64,000 bases of DNA from a bacterium (GTDB taxonomy: Bacteria; Myxococcota_A; Bradymonadia; UBA7976; UBA1532), in NCBI GenBank assembly GCA_030426085.1, contig JAUHYW010000012.1, positions 66,425-130,424 on the forward strand, given 5' to 3'. Below the pieces are notes generated by a model that made no database searches, was not told the DNA's origin, and saw only the letters and a list, made by a program, of their open reading frames with translations. The first letter of the stretch is position 1. Every line of letters begins with the position of its first letter. Positions 1 to 8,879 of the stretch are shown here, one piece after another. The position numbers and the translations under genes are program-made.

Positions 1-96
1 GCTGCGCCCGCCCTGAGCCGGGGCCGACCACCCGGACCCGACCAACACACCCTACGCCGAGGCGGGCGAGACCGCGCCGCCACAGGAGCCGGAGCC

Positions 97-2814
97 ATGT
101 CCGACGATGGGACCCGTCCGTCCACGCCCCCTGCTGATCCGACCGCCGCCGATCCGCCCCCGTGGGTCGTGTCGTTCGACGCCATCGGCGCGGCCGATCT
201 GCCCGCCGTCGGCGGCAAGGGGGCCAACCTCGGCGAGCTGACCCGGGCCGGCTTCCCGGTGCCCGGCGGCTTCTGCGTGACCACCCGCGCCTGGCGGGCC
301 CACGTCGCGGGTCACGCCCGCTTCGAGGCGCTGCTCGAGCGCCTCGACGCCCTCGCGCCGGACGACCTCGACGGCGTGCGCGCCCTCGGCGCCGAGATCC
401 GGGCCGCGCTCGTCGAGCGGGCGATGCCCGAGCCGGTCGCCGAGGCGGTGCGGGCTGCCTGGCGCGCGGTCGGCGAGCAGCACGCCTACGCCGTGCGCTC
501 GAGCGCCACCGCCGAGGATCTGCCCACCGCGTCGTTCGCCGGCCAGCAGGACACCTACCTCAACATCATGGGCGAGGAGGCCCTGCTCGACCGGGTCCGG
601 GCCTGCTGGGCCTCGCTGTACACCGACCGGGCGATCCTGTACCGGGCCCGCAACCGGGTGCCCCACCGTCAGGTCGCGCTGTCGGTGGTCGTGCAGCGGC
701 TGGTGCGCCCCCGCACGTCGGGCATCCTGTTCACCGCCGATCCGGTCACCGGCCACCGGGGGCATACCAGCATCGACGCCGGCTTCGGGCTGGGCGAGGC
801 GCTGGTCTCGGGGCTGGTCGACGCCGATCTGTACGTGGTCGAGGCCCGCACCGGGCGCGAGATCACGACGAAGATCGGGGACAAGGCGCTGGCCATCGAG
901 TGGGTCGAGGGCGGCGGCACCCGCACCGTCGATCTGCCCGACGAGAAGCGCCGGGCCCGGGTGCTGTCGGTCGAGGAGCTGGCCCGCCTCGTCGACCTGG
1001 GCCGGCGCATCGAGGCCCACTACGGCTGCCCCCAGGACATCGAGTGGTGCTTCGCCGGCCGGGAGCTGTTCGTCGTGCAGGCCCGCCCGATCACCTCGCT
1101 CTACCCGCTGCCCGACCCGCCCGCGCCGGGTGACGGGCACAAGATCTACGGCTGCTTCAACCACTTCCAGGTGATGACCGACGCGATGCCCCCGCTGGCG
1201 CTCGACATCTGGCGGCGCCTCTTCCCCTTCGGCCGCAGCGTCGATGACCGGGTGCCCAGCCCGCTGGCGGTTCCCGCTGGCGGCCGGCTGTATCTCGACC
1301 TGGCCCCGCTGCTGCGGCGGCGGGTGCCCCGGCGGGTGATGCGGGCGGCGCTGGGTCAGGTCGATCGGCTGGCGCAGGCGGCGGTGGACGGGCTGCTGCG
1401 GCGGCCGGGCTTCGCCGACGGCCCCCGGGCGTCGATGGCGCGGGTGGCCCGGTTCATGGCCCCCAAGGTCGCCCGGCTGGTCGCCGGCCTGCTGTGGCGG
1501 GATCCGGTGAAGTGGCGCGCCGCGGCCGAGGCCGAGACCGAGGCGTTCGTCGCCCGCCACGTCGCCCGGCTCGACGCGGCCCGCGCCCCGGCGCAGATCG
1601 GGGCGCAGGTGGCCGAGGCTTCCCGGGTGATGATGGCCGCGCTCTTCGACCTGCTGCCGCCGCTCGTGCTGTGCGGGCTCGTCTCGGGGCGCCTGCTGGG
1701 GCGGATGGCCGGGCCGGCGCACGCGGCCGACGCCGAGGCGCTGACCCGGGGGCTGGCAGGCAACGTGACCACCGACATGGATCTGGCCGTGGGCGATCTG
1801 GCCGATGTGGCCCGAGGCCGGCCGGCGGTGGCCGCAGCGCTGCGAGGCGGCACCCTGGACCGGGCCGCGCTGGCCGAGCTGGAGGGCGGTTCGGCCTTCG
1901 TCGCCGCCCTCGACGACTTCCTCGACCGCTACGGGGCCCGGGCCCCGTCCGAGATCGACCTGTCGCGCCCCCGCTGGCGCGAGCGGCCGGGGTCGGTGCT
2001 CCAGGCGGTGATCGGCAACCTGTCCCACGGCGAGGCCGGCGCCCACCGGGCCCACCACCGCCGCCTGACCGTCGAGGCCGAGGCCGCCGGCGAGCGGCTG
2101 GTGGCCGCCGCCGATCGGGGTGTCCTCGGCCCGCTGCGCCGCTGGTGGGCCCGGCGCCTGCTGCGCCGTCAACGCACCCTGGCCGGCCTGCGGGAGCACC
2201 CCAAGTTCGCGATCGTCCGCATCTTCGACGCCATGCGCCGGGCGCTGCTGCGGCTGGGCGCGCTGCGGGTCGAGGCCGGTGAGCTGGCCCGGGCCGAGGA
2301 CGTGTGGCTGTTCACCCTCGACGAGCTGAGCGGCCCCGGCGACCTGCGGGCGCGGGCCGACGTCGTCCGGGCCGCCTTCGAGCACCACCGCACGCTGTCC
2401 CCGCCGCGCATCATGACCGCCGACGGTGAGATCCCGCCGGCCCACGCCGACAGCGACGCCCCCGAGGGCACGCTGGTCGGCAGCCCGGCCTCGGCCGGCA
2501 TCGTCGAGGGCGTCGTGCGGGTGATCCGCGACCCGCACGGCGAGACGCTGCACAAGGGCGAGATCCTGGTGGCGCCGTTCACCGATCCCGGCTGGACCCC
2601 GCTGTTCATCAACGCCGCGGGGCTGGTCATGGAGGTCGGCGGGCGCATGACCCACGGCTCGGTCGTCGCCCGGGAGTACGGTCTGCCGGCGGTCGTCGGG
2701 CTGCCCGGGGCCACCGAGAAGCTGCGCACCGGCATGCGGGTGCGGGTCGACGGTGAGCGGGGCTGGGTCGAGATCCTCGACGACGGCGAGGGCCCCGAGG
2801 AGGACGCGGCATGA
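97..2814 (+). CDS. Rifampin phosphotransferase / PEP synthase-like enzyme
   Basis: This 905-residue protein has the three-part build of rifampin phosphotransferase. Residues about 20-335 form a PEP/pyruvate-binding ATP-grasp domain, with VGGKGANL near the start, AVRSSATAEDLP and ASFAGQQDT. A long variable middle domain follows at about 345-790. The C-terminal swivelling phosphohistidine domain carries GGRMTHGSVVAREYG with the acceptor His near 853. The PEP-binding TIM barrel that follows the His domain in true PEP synthase is absent, so a small-molecule phosphotransferase is more likely than gluconeogenic PpsA. The acceptor substrate cannot be read from sequence. The ATG start has AGGAG nine bases upstream. 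The stop overlaps the next start (ATGA), so the permease that follows is probably co-translated. Confidence 0.82.
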   Translation: MSDDGTRPSTPPADPTAADPPPWVVSFDAIGAADLPAVGGKGANLGELTRAGFPVPGGFCVTTRAWRAHVAGHARFEALLERLDALAPDDLDGVRALGAEIRAALVERAMPEPVAEAVRAAWRAVGEQHAYAVRSSATAEDLPTASFAGQQDTYLNIMGEEALLDRVRACWASLYTDRAILYRARNRVPHRQVALSVVVQRLVRPRTSGILFTADPVTGHRGHTSIDAGFGLGEALVSGLVDADLYVVEARTGREITTKIGDKALAIEWVEGGGTRTVDLPDEKRRARVLSVEELARLVDLGRRIEAHYGCPQDIEWCFAGRELFVVQARPITSLYPLPDPPAPGDGHKIYGCFNHFQVMTDAMPPLALDIWRRLFPFGRSVDDRVPSPLAVPAGGRLYLDLAPLLRRRVPRRVMRAALGQVDRLAQAAVDGLLRRPGFADGPRASMARVARFMAPKVARLVAGLLWRDPVKWRAAAEAETEAFVARHVARLDAARAPAQIGAQVAEASRVMMAALFDLLPPLVLCGLVSGRLLGRMAGPAHAADAEALTRGLAGNVTTDMDLAVGDLADVARGRPAVAAALRGGTLDRAALAELEGGSAFVAALDDFLDRYGARAPSEIDLSRPRWRERPGSVLQAVIGNLSHGEAGAHRAHHRRLTVEAEAAGERLVAAADRGVLGPLRRWWARRLLRRQRTLAGLREHPKFAIVRIFDAMRRALLRLGALRVEAGELARAEDVWLFTLDELSGPGDLRARADVVRAAFEHHRTLSPPRIMTADGEIPPAHADSDAPEGTLVGSPASAGIVEGVVRVIRDPHGETLHKGEILVAPFTDPGWTPLFINAAGLVMEVGGRMTHGSVVAREYGLPAVVGLPGATEKLRTGMRVRVDGERGWVEILDDGEGPEEDAA

Positions 2815-3320
2815 AGTGGACCATCATCGCCATGGTGGTGCTGACGCTGGGCTTGATCGGCTTCGCGGCCTCCAAGGGCGAGGGGCTGGTCGAGCAGGGC
2901 TTCCGCACCGCGGGCACCACCGGCCTCAAGTTCGTGCCCATCCTGCTGGTGGCCTTCGTGATCATGGGCTTCGTCGACGTGCTGCTGCCCCGCGATCTCG
3001 TCGAGCGCTGGCTGAGCGACGCCGCCGGCTGGCGCGGCCTGGGCGTCGCCTGGCTGGCCGGGGTGCTCACGCCCGCGGGCAGCATCACCGGGCTGCCCCT
3101 CGCCGCCGCGCTGCTCAAGGCCGGCGTCGGCGCGGGCGTGCTGGTGACCTACCTCACCTCGATGGCCACGCTCTCCATACTGCGGGTGCCGCTGGAGATC
3201 GGCTTCTACGGCTGGCGCCTGATGGCCCTGCGGGTCGCGGTCTCGCTGGTGCTGCCGTTCGTCGCCGGGGCCCTCGCCCGGGTCTGCGCCCCGTGGATCA
3301 TGGGTGGCTCAGGCGGCTGA
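2811..3320 (+). CDS. Half-size membrane permease (ArsP/DUF318-like)
   Basis: This 169-residue protein is almost wholly hydrophobic. It has membrane spans at about 4-22, 40-60, 80-105 and 130-160, and a PAGSITGLPLAAALLKAG stretch between spans typical of DUF318/ArsP-type permeases. Full family members are about twice this length with two such halves, so this one may act as a dimer or with a partner. It starts inside the stop of the phosphotransferase gene. Its 3' end overlaps the convergent glpD gene by 12 bases. Substrate is unknown. The family call rests on pattern recognition only. Confidence 0.6.
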   Translation: MKWTIIAMVVLTLGLIGFAASKGEGLVEQGFRTAGTTGLKFVPILLVAFVIMGFVDVLLPRDLVERWLSDAAGWRGLGVAWLAGVLTPAGSITGLPLAAALLKAGVGAGVLVTYLTSMATLSILRVPLEIGFYGWRLMALRVAVSLVLPFVAGALARVCAPWIMGGSGG

Positions 3321-4934
3321 GGCCGTCGGCGGGTCGCGGTCGAAGGTGGCCCGCCACTGCGCCTCGGCGGCGTCGGCGAAGATCAGGCGGCACGCGCGCC
3401 ACAGGCCGGGGTGGGCGGCGAGCGTCTCGCGGTCGAAGACCAGCGCCAGCTCGGTGCGGCGGCGCAGGAAGTCCTCGAAGCGCACGATCAGCTCCTCCCG
3501 GCCCATCTGATGGATCTCGGCGGCGGTGTACGGGCCGATGAGGCGCTCGGCCATGTCGGGGTCGCGGCGGATGTGATCCAGCACGGCGGCCGCCCGGGTG
3601 CCGTGGCGGCGCCAGATGCGGTCGGCGGGGGTGGCGCCGGTGACGTCGGGCGCCGCGTCGAGGCCCAGCCCGCGGGCGTCGGCCCGGAACCGCTGACGCT
3701 GCGTCGCGTCCGGCTCGCCGAACCACGGCCCGCCGCGCTCTTCACCGGGCAGGCCCAGATCGGCGAGGGCCTCGGCGACCTCGTCGCCGACGTTGAGGCA
3801 GTCGGTGAGCTTGCCCCCGAAGATGGCGATGGCCTTCGCCTCGCGGTCTACGTCGACGGCGTGCTTGCGCGACAGCTTGAGCCAGTCGATCTCGCCGACC
3901 TCTTCGCCGACCTCGAGCACCAGCGGCCGCACGCCCGAGCGCTCGGCGATGATGGCCTCGGGGTCGATGCCCCGCACCCGCTTGCGCACGTTGTCGAGCA
4001 GGTAGGCCCGGTCGGCGGCGTCCACCGCGACGTCGGGGTCGTCGACGGCGGTGTCGGTGGTCCCGATCATCGTGCGCGCGCCGAGCGGCAGCACGAAGAA
4101 CAGCCGCCCGTCGTCGGTGAAGCACGACAGCACCCGCTGCTTCTCGGTGAGGCGGGGCACGATCAGGTGGCTGCCTTTGGAGAGCACGTGCCGGTGCCCC
4201 GGTTTCAGCCGGGCGGCCTCGGCGAGCCCGTCGGCCCAGGGGCCGGCGGCGTTGATCAGGGCCCGGGCGCGCACCGTCCATCGGCGATCGGCGATGACGT
4301 CCCGCAGGGTCACCCGCCAGCCGTCGGCGTCCCGCTCGGCGGCGACGGCCTCGACGTAGTTGGCGCAGGCGGCCCCGGCGTCGATGGCCCGGCGCACGAA
4401 GCCGAAGACGAAGCGGGCGTCGGTGTCGACGAGCAGCGACTCGCTGTGCTCCAGCGCGCCCCAGGCGTGGGATCCGTCGAAGGCCGGCTCTTCGGTGGCC
4501 AGTCGGCGGCGCGGGATGTAGCGCGGGCGGCGGGTGAAGGCGCCGCCGATGAGCCAGTAGAGCCACGCCCCGAGGTAGAGCAGGAGCGGGTGCCAGCGGA
4601 AGCCGCGCTCGACCATCGTCAGGATCCGGATCTCGCGCACCGTCGAGGGGTAGGCCGCCATCAGGCGGTTGCGGCAGCGGCACAGATCGCGCACCAGCCG
4701 CACTTCGCCCGACTCGAGGTACTTCATGCCGCCCCAGGCGAGGTTGGAGGACGCCTGGCTGGTCCGGCAGGCGAAGTCGCCCCGCTCGACGAGCCCCACC
4801 CGCAGGCCGCGGGCGGCGAGCGCGGCGGCCGAGACGGCGCCGTTGATGCCGCCGCCGATGATCAGCGCGTCGAGGGTCGTCTCGCGCAGGCCGTCGAGCT
4901 GGCGGTCGCGCAGCGGGGGAGATGGGGGAGGCAT
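3309..4934 (-). CDS. glpD: FAD-dependent glycerol-3-phosphate dehydrogenase
   Basis: A 541-residue flavoprotein that oxidises sn-glycerol-3-phosphate to dihydroxyacetone phosphate at the inner membrane and passes electrons to quinone. The N-terminus has the dinucleotide-binding motif IIGGGINGA (about 25-33), followed by VERGDFACRTSQASSNLAWGG, characteristic of the GlpD/GlpA family. INAAGPWAD and the GIDPE-x-ERSGVRPL region are also present, and the C-terminal alpha-helical domain is intact. I chose the ATG at 4934 because the conserved fold begins shortly after it. A GTG at 5012 would add 26 unconserved residues. It lies downstream of the HD-GYP regulator in the same direction. Confidence 0.9.
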   Translation of the reverse strand: MPPPSPPLRDRQLDGLRETTLDALIIGGGINGAVSAAALAARGLRVGLVERGDFACRTSQASSNLAWGGMKYLESGEVRLVRDLCRCRNRLMAAYPSTVREIRILTMVERGFRWHPLLLYLGAWLYWLIGGAFTRRPRYIPRRRLATEEPAFDGSHAWGALEHSESLLVDTDARFVFGFVRRAIDAGAACANYVEAVAAERDADGWRVTLRDVIADRRWTVRARALINAAGPWADGLAEAARLKPGHRHVLSKGSHLIVPRLTEKQRVLSCFTDDGRLFFVLPLGARTMIGTTDTAVDDPDVAVDAADRAYLLDNVRKRVRGIDPEAIIAERSGVRPLVLEVGEEVGEIDWLKLSRKHAVDVDREAKAIAIFGGKLTDCLNVGDEVAEALADLGLPGEERGGPWFGEPDATQRQRFRADARGLGLDAAPDVTGATPADRIWRRHGTRAAAVLDHIRRDPDMAERLIGPYTAAEIHQMGREELIVRFEDFLRRRTELALVFDRETLAAHPGLWRACRLIFADAAEAQWRATFDRDPPTASAA

Positions 4935-5013
4935 GGGGCGGATGGTGCCGCCGCCTCGGACGGGATGCAACCCGGGATTGACGCGGCGCGTCGAGCCGTC
5001 GCGTCCGGGCACT

Positions 5014-6537
5014 TCAGCGGGGGTACTCCCGGCCCTCGGCGGCGCGCTGGTCGCGCCAGCGCTCGATGGCGACGAGGAAGGCGTCGACGATGTCCGGGTC
5101 GAACTGGGTGCCCCGGCAGCGCTCGAGCTCGGCGACGGCCTTGGCGTGGGGCAGGGCGCTGCGATAGGCCCGGTGGCTGGTCATGGCGTCGTAGGTGTCG
5201 GCGACGGCCATGATCCGGGCCATCAGCGGGATCTCGAGGCCGGCGATGCCCCGGGGGTAGCCCTTGCCGTCCCACCGCTCGTGGTGCCCGCCGACCGCCG
5301 GGATCACGTCGCGGAAGGTGGGGATCGGGCCGAGCAGCTCCTCGCCGTAGCGGGGGTGGGCCTTGAACCGCTCGTACTCCTCGTCGGTGAGCGGGCCGGG
5401 CTTGTTGAGCTCTTCGCTGCGCAGGGTCAGCTTGCCGATGTCGTGCAGCCGGCCCGCCTGGTGGATCAGCTCGACGTCGGCCGGGGGCAGCCCCATCTCC
5501 TCGGCGGTGACCCGGGCGAAGTCGGCGACCCGCTCGCTGTGGCCGGCGGTGTAGCGGTCCTTGTCTTCGAGCGCGGTGACGAACGCCTCGATCGTCGTGC
5601 GGAAGGTCGCCTCGAGGGTCTCGAAGAGCTGGGCGTTGGCCACCGCCACCGCGGCCCGGTCGGCGATGATCGTGCCCAGCTTCAGCGCGCCCTCGGCGAA
5701 CGGGCGGCCGCCCTCCCGGGCGGCGACGAGGGTGCCCACCCGCTTGCCCCGGCTGATGAGCGGGATCATGAGCAGCGAGGTGATCTCTTCGGTGTGCGGC
5801 GCCTCGACCAGCCAGCGGAAGACCCGGCCGTTGCGGGCGATGACCGGCTCGGTGGCGGTCCGGGCCCGCTCGGTGAGGTCGTCGAGGCCGAACGGCGCGG
5901 TGGGGGCGTGCCAGGCGCCGTGCTCGGCGGGCACCAGGATGACCCCGGTGCGGTCGGCCCGGGTCTGGGTCTGCACGGTGTCGACGATCAGCTCGAGGGT
6001 CGGCCCGAGCTCGACCTCTTCCCCGAGGCGGCCGGCGAGGCGGTAGAGCGACAGCGCGGCCTTCAGCTCGATGTTCTCGGCGCGGAGCTGCTGCTGCTCG
6101 ATGCCCCGCCGCACGGTGTGCATGACCTCTTCGACCTTGAACGGCTTGAGCACGTAGTCGAAGGCGCCCCGCTTCATGGCCTCGATGGCGGTCTCGACGG
6201 TGCCGTAGCCGGTCATGATCAGGGTCACGACCTCGGGGTGCACCTCGCGGACGTTGGCCAGCAGCTCCAGGCCGCCCATGTGGGGCATCTTGAGGTCCGA
6301 GATGACCAGGTTGACCGGGTGGGTCTCCATCACGTCGAGGGCGTGCGCACCGTCGGTGGCGGTGAGCACCTGGAAGCCCTCCATGGTGAGGAAGTCGGAG
6401 AGGATCTCCCGGATGACCGCTTCGTCGTCGACCACCAGGACCCGGGCCGGGGGGGCGACCTCGGCGGGGCCGTCGGAGGGCCCGGTGACGACCGGCACGG
6501 CCGGCGGCGGGCTCTGGCTCTCGGTGTTCGGGTTCAT
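5014..6537 (-). CDS. Receiver-GAF-HD-GYP response regulator (c-di-GMP phosphodiesterase)
   Basis: A 507-residue cytoplasmic regulator. The receiver domain (about 30-150) has DDE, phosphoacceptor Asp81 in SDLKMP, and the conserved MTGYG and LKPF elements. A GAF-like domain lies at about 165-310. The C-terminal HD-GYP domain (about 320-500) has HDIGKL, HHERWDGKGYP and DTYDAMTSHRAYR, so all expected metal-binding and GYP residues are present. This predicts hydrolysis of cyclic di-GMP controlled by phosphorylation. The start is the ATG with GAAGG eight bases upstream; longer frames add unconserved sequence. No cognate histidine kinase is adjacent, so its input is unknown. Confidence 0.92.
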   Translation of the reverse strand: MNPNTESQSPPPAVPVVTGPSDGPAEVAPPARVLVVDDEAVIREILSDFLTMEGFQVLTATDGAHALDVMETHPVNLVISDLKMPHMGGLELLANVREVHPEVVTLIMTGYGTVETAIEAMKRGAFDYVLKPFKVEEVMHTVRRGIEQQQLRAENIELKAALSLYRLAGRLGEEVELGPTLELIVDTVQTQTRADRTGVILVPAEHGAWHAPTAPFGLDDLTERARTATEPVIARNGRVFRWLVEAPHTEEITSLLMIPLISRGKRVGTLVAAREGGRPFAEGALKLGTIIADRAAVAVANAQLFETLEATFRTTIEAFVTALEDKDRYTAGHSERVADFARVTAEEMGLPPADVELIHQAGRLHDIGKLTLRSEELNKPGPLTDEEYERFKAHPRYGEELLGPIPTFRDVIPAVGGHHERWDGKGYPRGIAGLEIPLMARIMAVADTYDAMTSHRAYRSALPHAKAVAELERCRGTQFDPDIVDAFLVAIERWRDQRAAEGREYPR

Positions 6538-6797
6538 GGTACCTTCATATCCCACAATGTAGGACAACGCGTCGAAGCACGGATACCACGTCTGCCGCGG
6601 GCGGCCAAGTGGGTCGTGGGTCGGCCTCGCTGGCCGCTTCCGCTCACGACGAATGGCGGCTCGTCGACGATACATCGATCGCCGGGGCGCTATACAGACC
6701 GATAAGGATATACCGCATACGGTTTCCTCTGGGCGCTGCGCGGGAGATCGTAGGCGGCGAGCGGACGATCGGGGGGGTTCGCACCCTAGTCCGATGG
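6538..6797. promoter_or_regulatory. Divergent, AT-richer promoter region
   Basis: About 260 bases separate the HD-GYP regulator (minus) from the export-gate gene (plus). Parts of it, such as 6661-6725, are visibly richer in A and T than the coding DNA around them, with TATAC-type strings near 6690 and 6709. Promoters for both genes probably lie here, but I could not place a convincing -35/-10 pair. Confidence 0.35.
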
Positions 6798-8717
6798 ATG
6801 GCTGAACGCTCGCCGCCGCTCGACGCGCTCACCCGCCGGCTGCCGCCCGGCGCGCCCCTGGCTCTGGGGGTCGCCGCCGCGGTGGCCGCCCTGGTGCTGC
6901 CGCTGCCCTCGCCGCTGCTCGATCTGCTGCTGTCGGCCCAGCTCGCCGCAGGGGTGGTGGTGCTGTGGATCGCGGCGACGGCGCCGGCCCCCAGCCGCCT
7001 GACCGGGCTGCCGGTGACGCTGCTCGCGCTGACCCTGGGGCGGCTGGCGATCAACGTGGCGACGACCCGGGCGATCCTGTCCCGGGGCGAGGCGGGGCGG
7101 GTGGTCGAGGCGTTCGGCGACGCGATGGCCGGCGGCGAGCTGCTGGTGGGGGTGGCGGTCTTCGCGGTGGTGACCCTGGCCCAATACGTGGTGGTGGCGC
7201 GGGGCGCGGGGCGGGTGGCCGAGGTGGCGGCCCGGTTCGCGCTCGACGCGCTGCCCGGTCGGCAGCAGGCCATCGAGGCCGAGCTGCGGGCGGGGCTGCT
7301 CGACCCCGAGGGGGCCCGGCAGCGGCGGGACGGGCTGGATCGCGTCTCGGGGCTGTACGGCGCGATGGACGGGGTGATGCGCTTCGTGCGGGGGGACGCC
7401 GTCGCCGGGCTGTGCATCGTGGGGGTCAACATCGTCGGCGGGCTGCTCATCGGGCTGCGGCGGGGGCTGGGGCTGGGGGAGGCGCTCTCGACCTACACCG
7501 TGCTGACGGTGGGCGACGGGCTGGTCTCGCAGGTGCCGGCGGCGCTGAGCACGGCGGCGGCGGCGGTGCTGGCGACCCGGCTGGCCTCGCCCGAGCGGCC
7601 CGACGCGGTCGCCGGGGGTCCGCCGCTGGTTCCGGCGCTGGGCGGCGCGGCGGTGTTGTTCGCGGCGCTGGCCCTGGTGCCCGGCCTGCCCGGGTGGCCG
7701 CTGGCGGTGGTCGCCGGGGGGCTCGCGCTGGGGGCGGGGGGCGTCGGGCGCCGGGCGGCGCCGGCCGCGGTCGAGCAGATGCCGGCCGAGGCCCGGACGG
7801 CGTCGCCGCTGGCCCTCGCGCTGCACCCGGCGGCCTTCGAGGCGCTCGGCGGGCGGGCCGGCCCGGCCATCGAGCGGGCCCGGCGCACGCTGGTCGACTT
7901 CGGGGTGCGGCTGCCGGCGGTGGCGGTCGACCCCGGCGCGGTCGACGTGACCCCCAGCGGCTATCGCATCGAGGTCGGCGGCGCGCCGATGGCCCGGGGG
8001 CTGGCGATGGCCGGGCGGGTGTTCGTCTGCCCGTGCCCCGCCGGGCGCCCGGGGCTCGACGGGCTGCACCCCGAGCACGACGCCCCCGGGCGGTGGGTCG
8101 AGCGGGGGGCGGGCATCGACCCGGTGGCGTGCGTCGCGGCCCACCTCGCCGCGGTCTGGCGCCGACAGCCGGCCGCGCTGCCCCTGCAAGCGCTCGCCGA
8201 GCGCATCGAGCGCATCGAGCGCCACCAGCCGGCGCTGGTCCGGGCGGTGGTGCCCAAGCGCATGAGCCTCGAAGATCTGGCGGTGACCCTGCGCCGGCTG
8301 CTGGCCGAGGACGTGCCGATCGCCGATCTGCCCCGCATCCTCGAGGCGCTCGCCGCCCAGCCGGTCGACCTCGACCCGCGCCGTCGGCTGGCCCACGTGC
8401 GGCGGGCTCTGCGCCCGTGGCTGGTGCGGCGGCGGGTCGGCGGGCGCTGGCTGCCGGTGATCTGCGTCGCGCCCCGGATCGAGCGGGCGGCGGTGGCCGG
8501 CGCGGTGGGCGGCGACCTGCATCGGGCGCTCGTCGAGGCGGTCGACCGGCTGCGCAGCGCCCACCCCCGGGCGGCGCTGCTGGTGGCCGACGAGGCCCGC
8601 AGCGCGCTGCGCGAGCTGCTCGCCGAGGCCCGCCCGGGGCTGCCGGTGCTGGCCCACGGCGAGCTCGATCCGGCGTTGACGACCCGGGTGGTGGGGCTGA
8701 TCGACCCCGACGAGTGA
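6798..8717 (+). CDS. FlhA/SctV-family type III export-gate protein (orphan)
   Basis: A 639-residue protein of the FHIPEP family, the membrane gate that binds chaperone-substrate complexes in flagellar (FlhA) and injectisome (SctV) export. About eight hydrophobic spans fill roughly the first 330 residues. Between them is a family signature RVAEVAARFALDALPGRQQ, slightly degenerate (GRQQ where GKQM is usual), and later FVRGDAVAG and TVGDGLVSQVPA. The soluble C-terminal half keeps the RRLL-x-ED-x-PI-x-DLPRILEAL element. No other export-apparatus, basal-body or needle gene occurs in this window. The ATG at 6798 precedes the first conserved span; its ribosome site is weak and the frame stays open upstream to 6609. 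Confidence 0.85.
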   Translation: MAERSPPLDALTRRLPPGAPLALGVAAAVAALVLPLPSPLLDLLLSAQLAAGVVVLWIAATAPAPSRLTGLPVTLLALTLGRLAINVATTRAILSRGEAGRVVEAFGDAMAGGELLVGVAVFAVVTLAQYVVVARGAGRVAEVAARFALDALPGRQQAIEAELRAGLLDPEGARQRRDGLDRVSGLYGAMDGVMRFVRGDAVAGLCIVGVNIVGGLLIGLRRGLGLGEALSTYTVLTVGDGLVSQVPAALSTAAAAVLATRLASPERPDAVAGGPPLVPALGGAAVLFAALALVPGLPGWPLAVVAGGLALGAGGVGRRAAPAAVEQMPAEARTASPLALALHPAAFEALGGRAGPAIERARRTLVDFGVRLPAVAVDPGAVDVTPSGYRIEVGGAPMARGLAMAGRVFVCPCPAGRPGLDGLHPEHDAPGRWVERGAGIDPVACVAAHLAAVWRRQPAALPLQALAERIERIERHQPALVRAVVPKRMSLEDLAVTLRRLLAEDVPIADLPRILEALAAQPVDLDPRRRLAHVRRALRPWLVRRRVGGRWLPVICVAPRIERAAVAGAVGGDLHRALVEAVDRLRSAHPRAALLVADEARSALRELLAEARPGLPVLAHGELDPALTTRVVGLIDPDE

Positions 8718-8763
8718 GTCGGGCACCAGGGCCTGTTGTTACAATGTGCTGAATAAGTCACGA

Positions 8764-8777
8764 GGCTTTCAAAAGCC
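8764..8777 (+). terminator. Short hairpin after the export-gate gene
   Basis: GGCTTT at 8764-8769 pairs with AAAGCC at 8772-8777 around a two-base loop, 46 bases past the stop of the export-gate gene. There is no clear T-tract, so terminator activity is only possible. Confidence 0.3.
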
Positions 8778-8795
8778 CCGGGCGGCCGCTATATT
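8767..8795 (+). promoter_or_regulatory. Possible promoter of the Ser/Thr kinase gene
   Basis: TATATT at 8790-8795 matches five of six positions of a sigma-70 -10 box. TTTCAA lies 17 bases upstream at 8767-8772, a poor -35 match. The island of A and T stands out in a GC-rich background. It overlaps the short hairpin, so either reading may be wrong. Confidence 0.3.
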
Positions 8796-8879
8796 GCGAT
8801 CGTACCCGTGACCCCGACGGCCCCCGCATCGGGTCCCGTCCGCGCCCGGTCACCGGAGAGAGCCCGCGAGCCCACGTCC

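Noticed and set aside
52-2655. 867-codon open frame antisense to the first gene
   Set aside because: High GC gives long shadow frames; its translation is low-complexity Arg/Gly/Pro/Gln with no domains, while the plus-strand frame has clear motifs.
6609-8717. Flagellum or injectisome locus
   Set aside because: Only one export-gate gene is present; nothing around it belongs to either machine, so no functional system is claimed.
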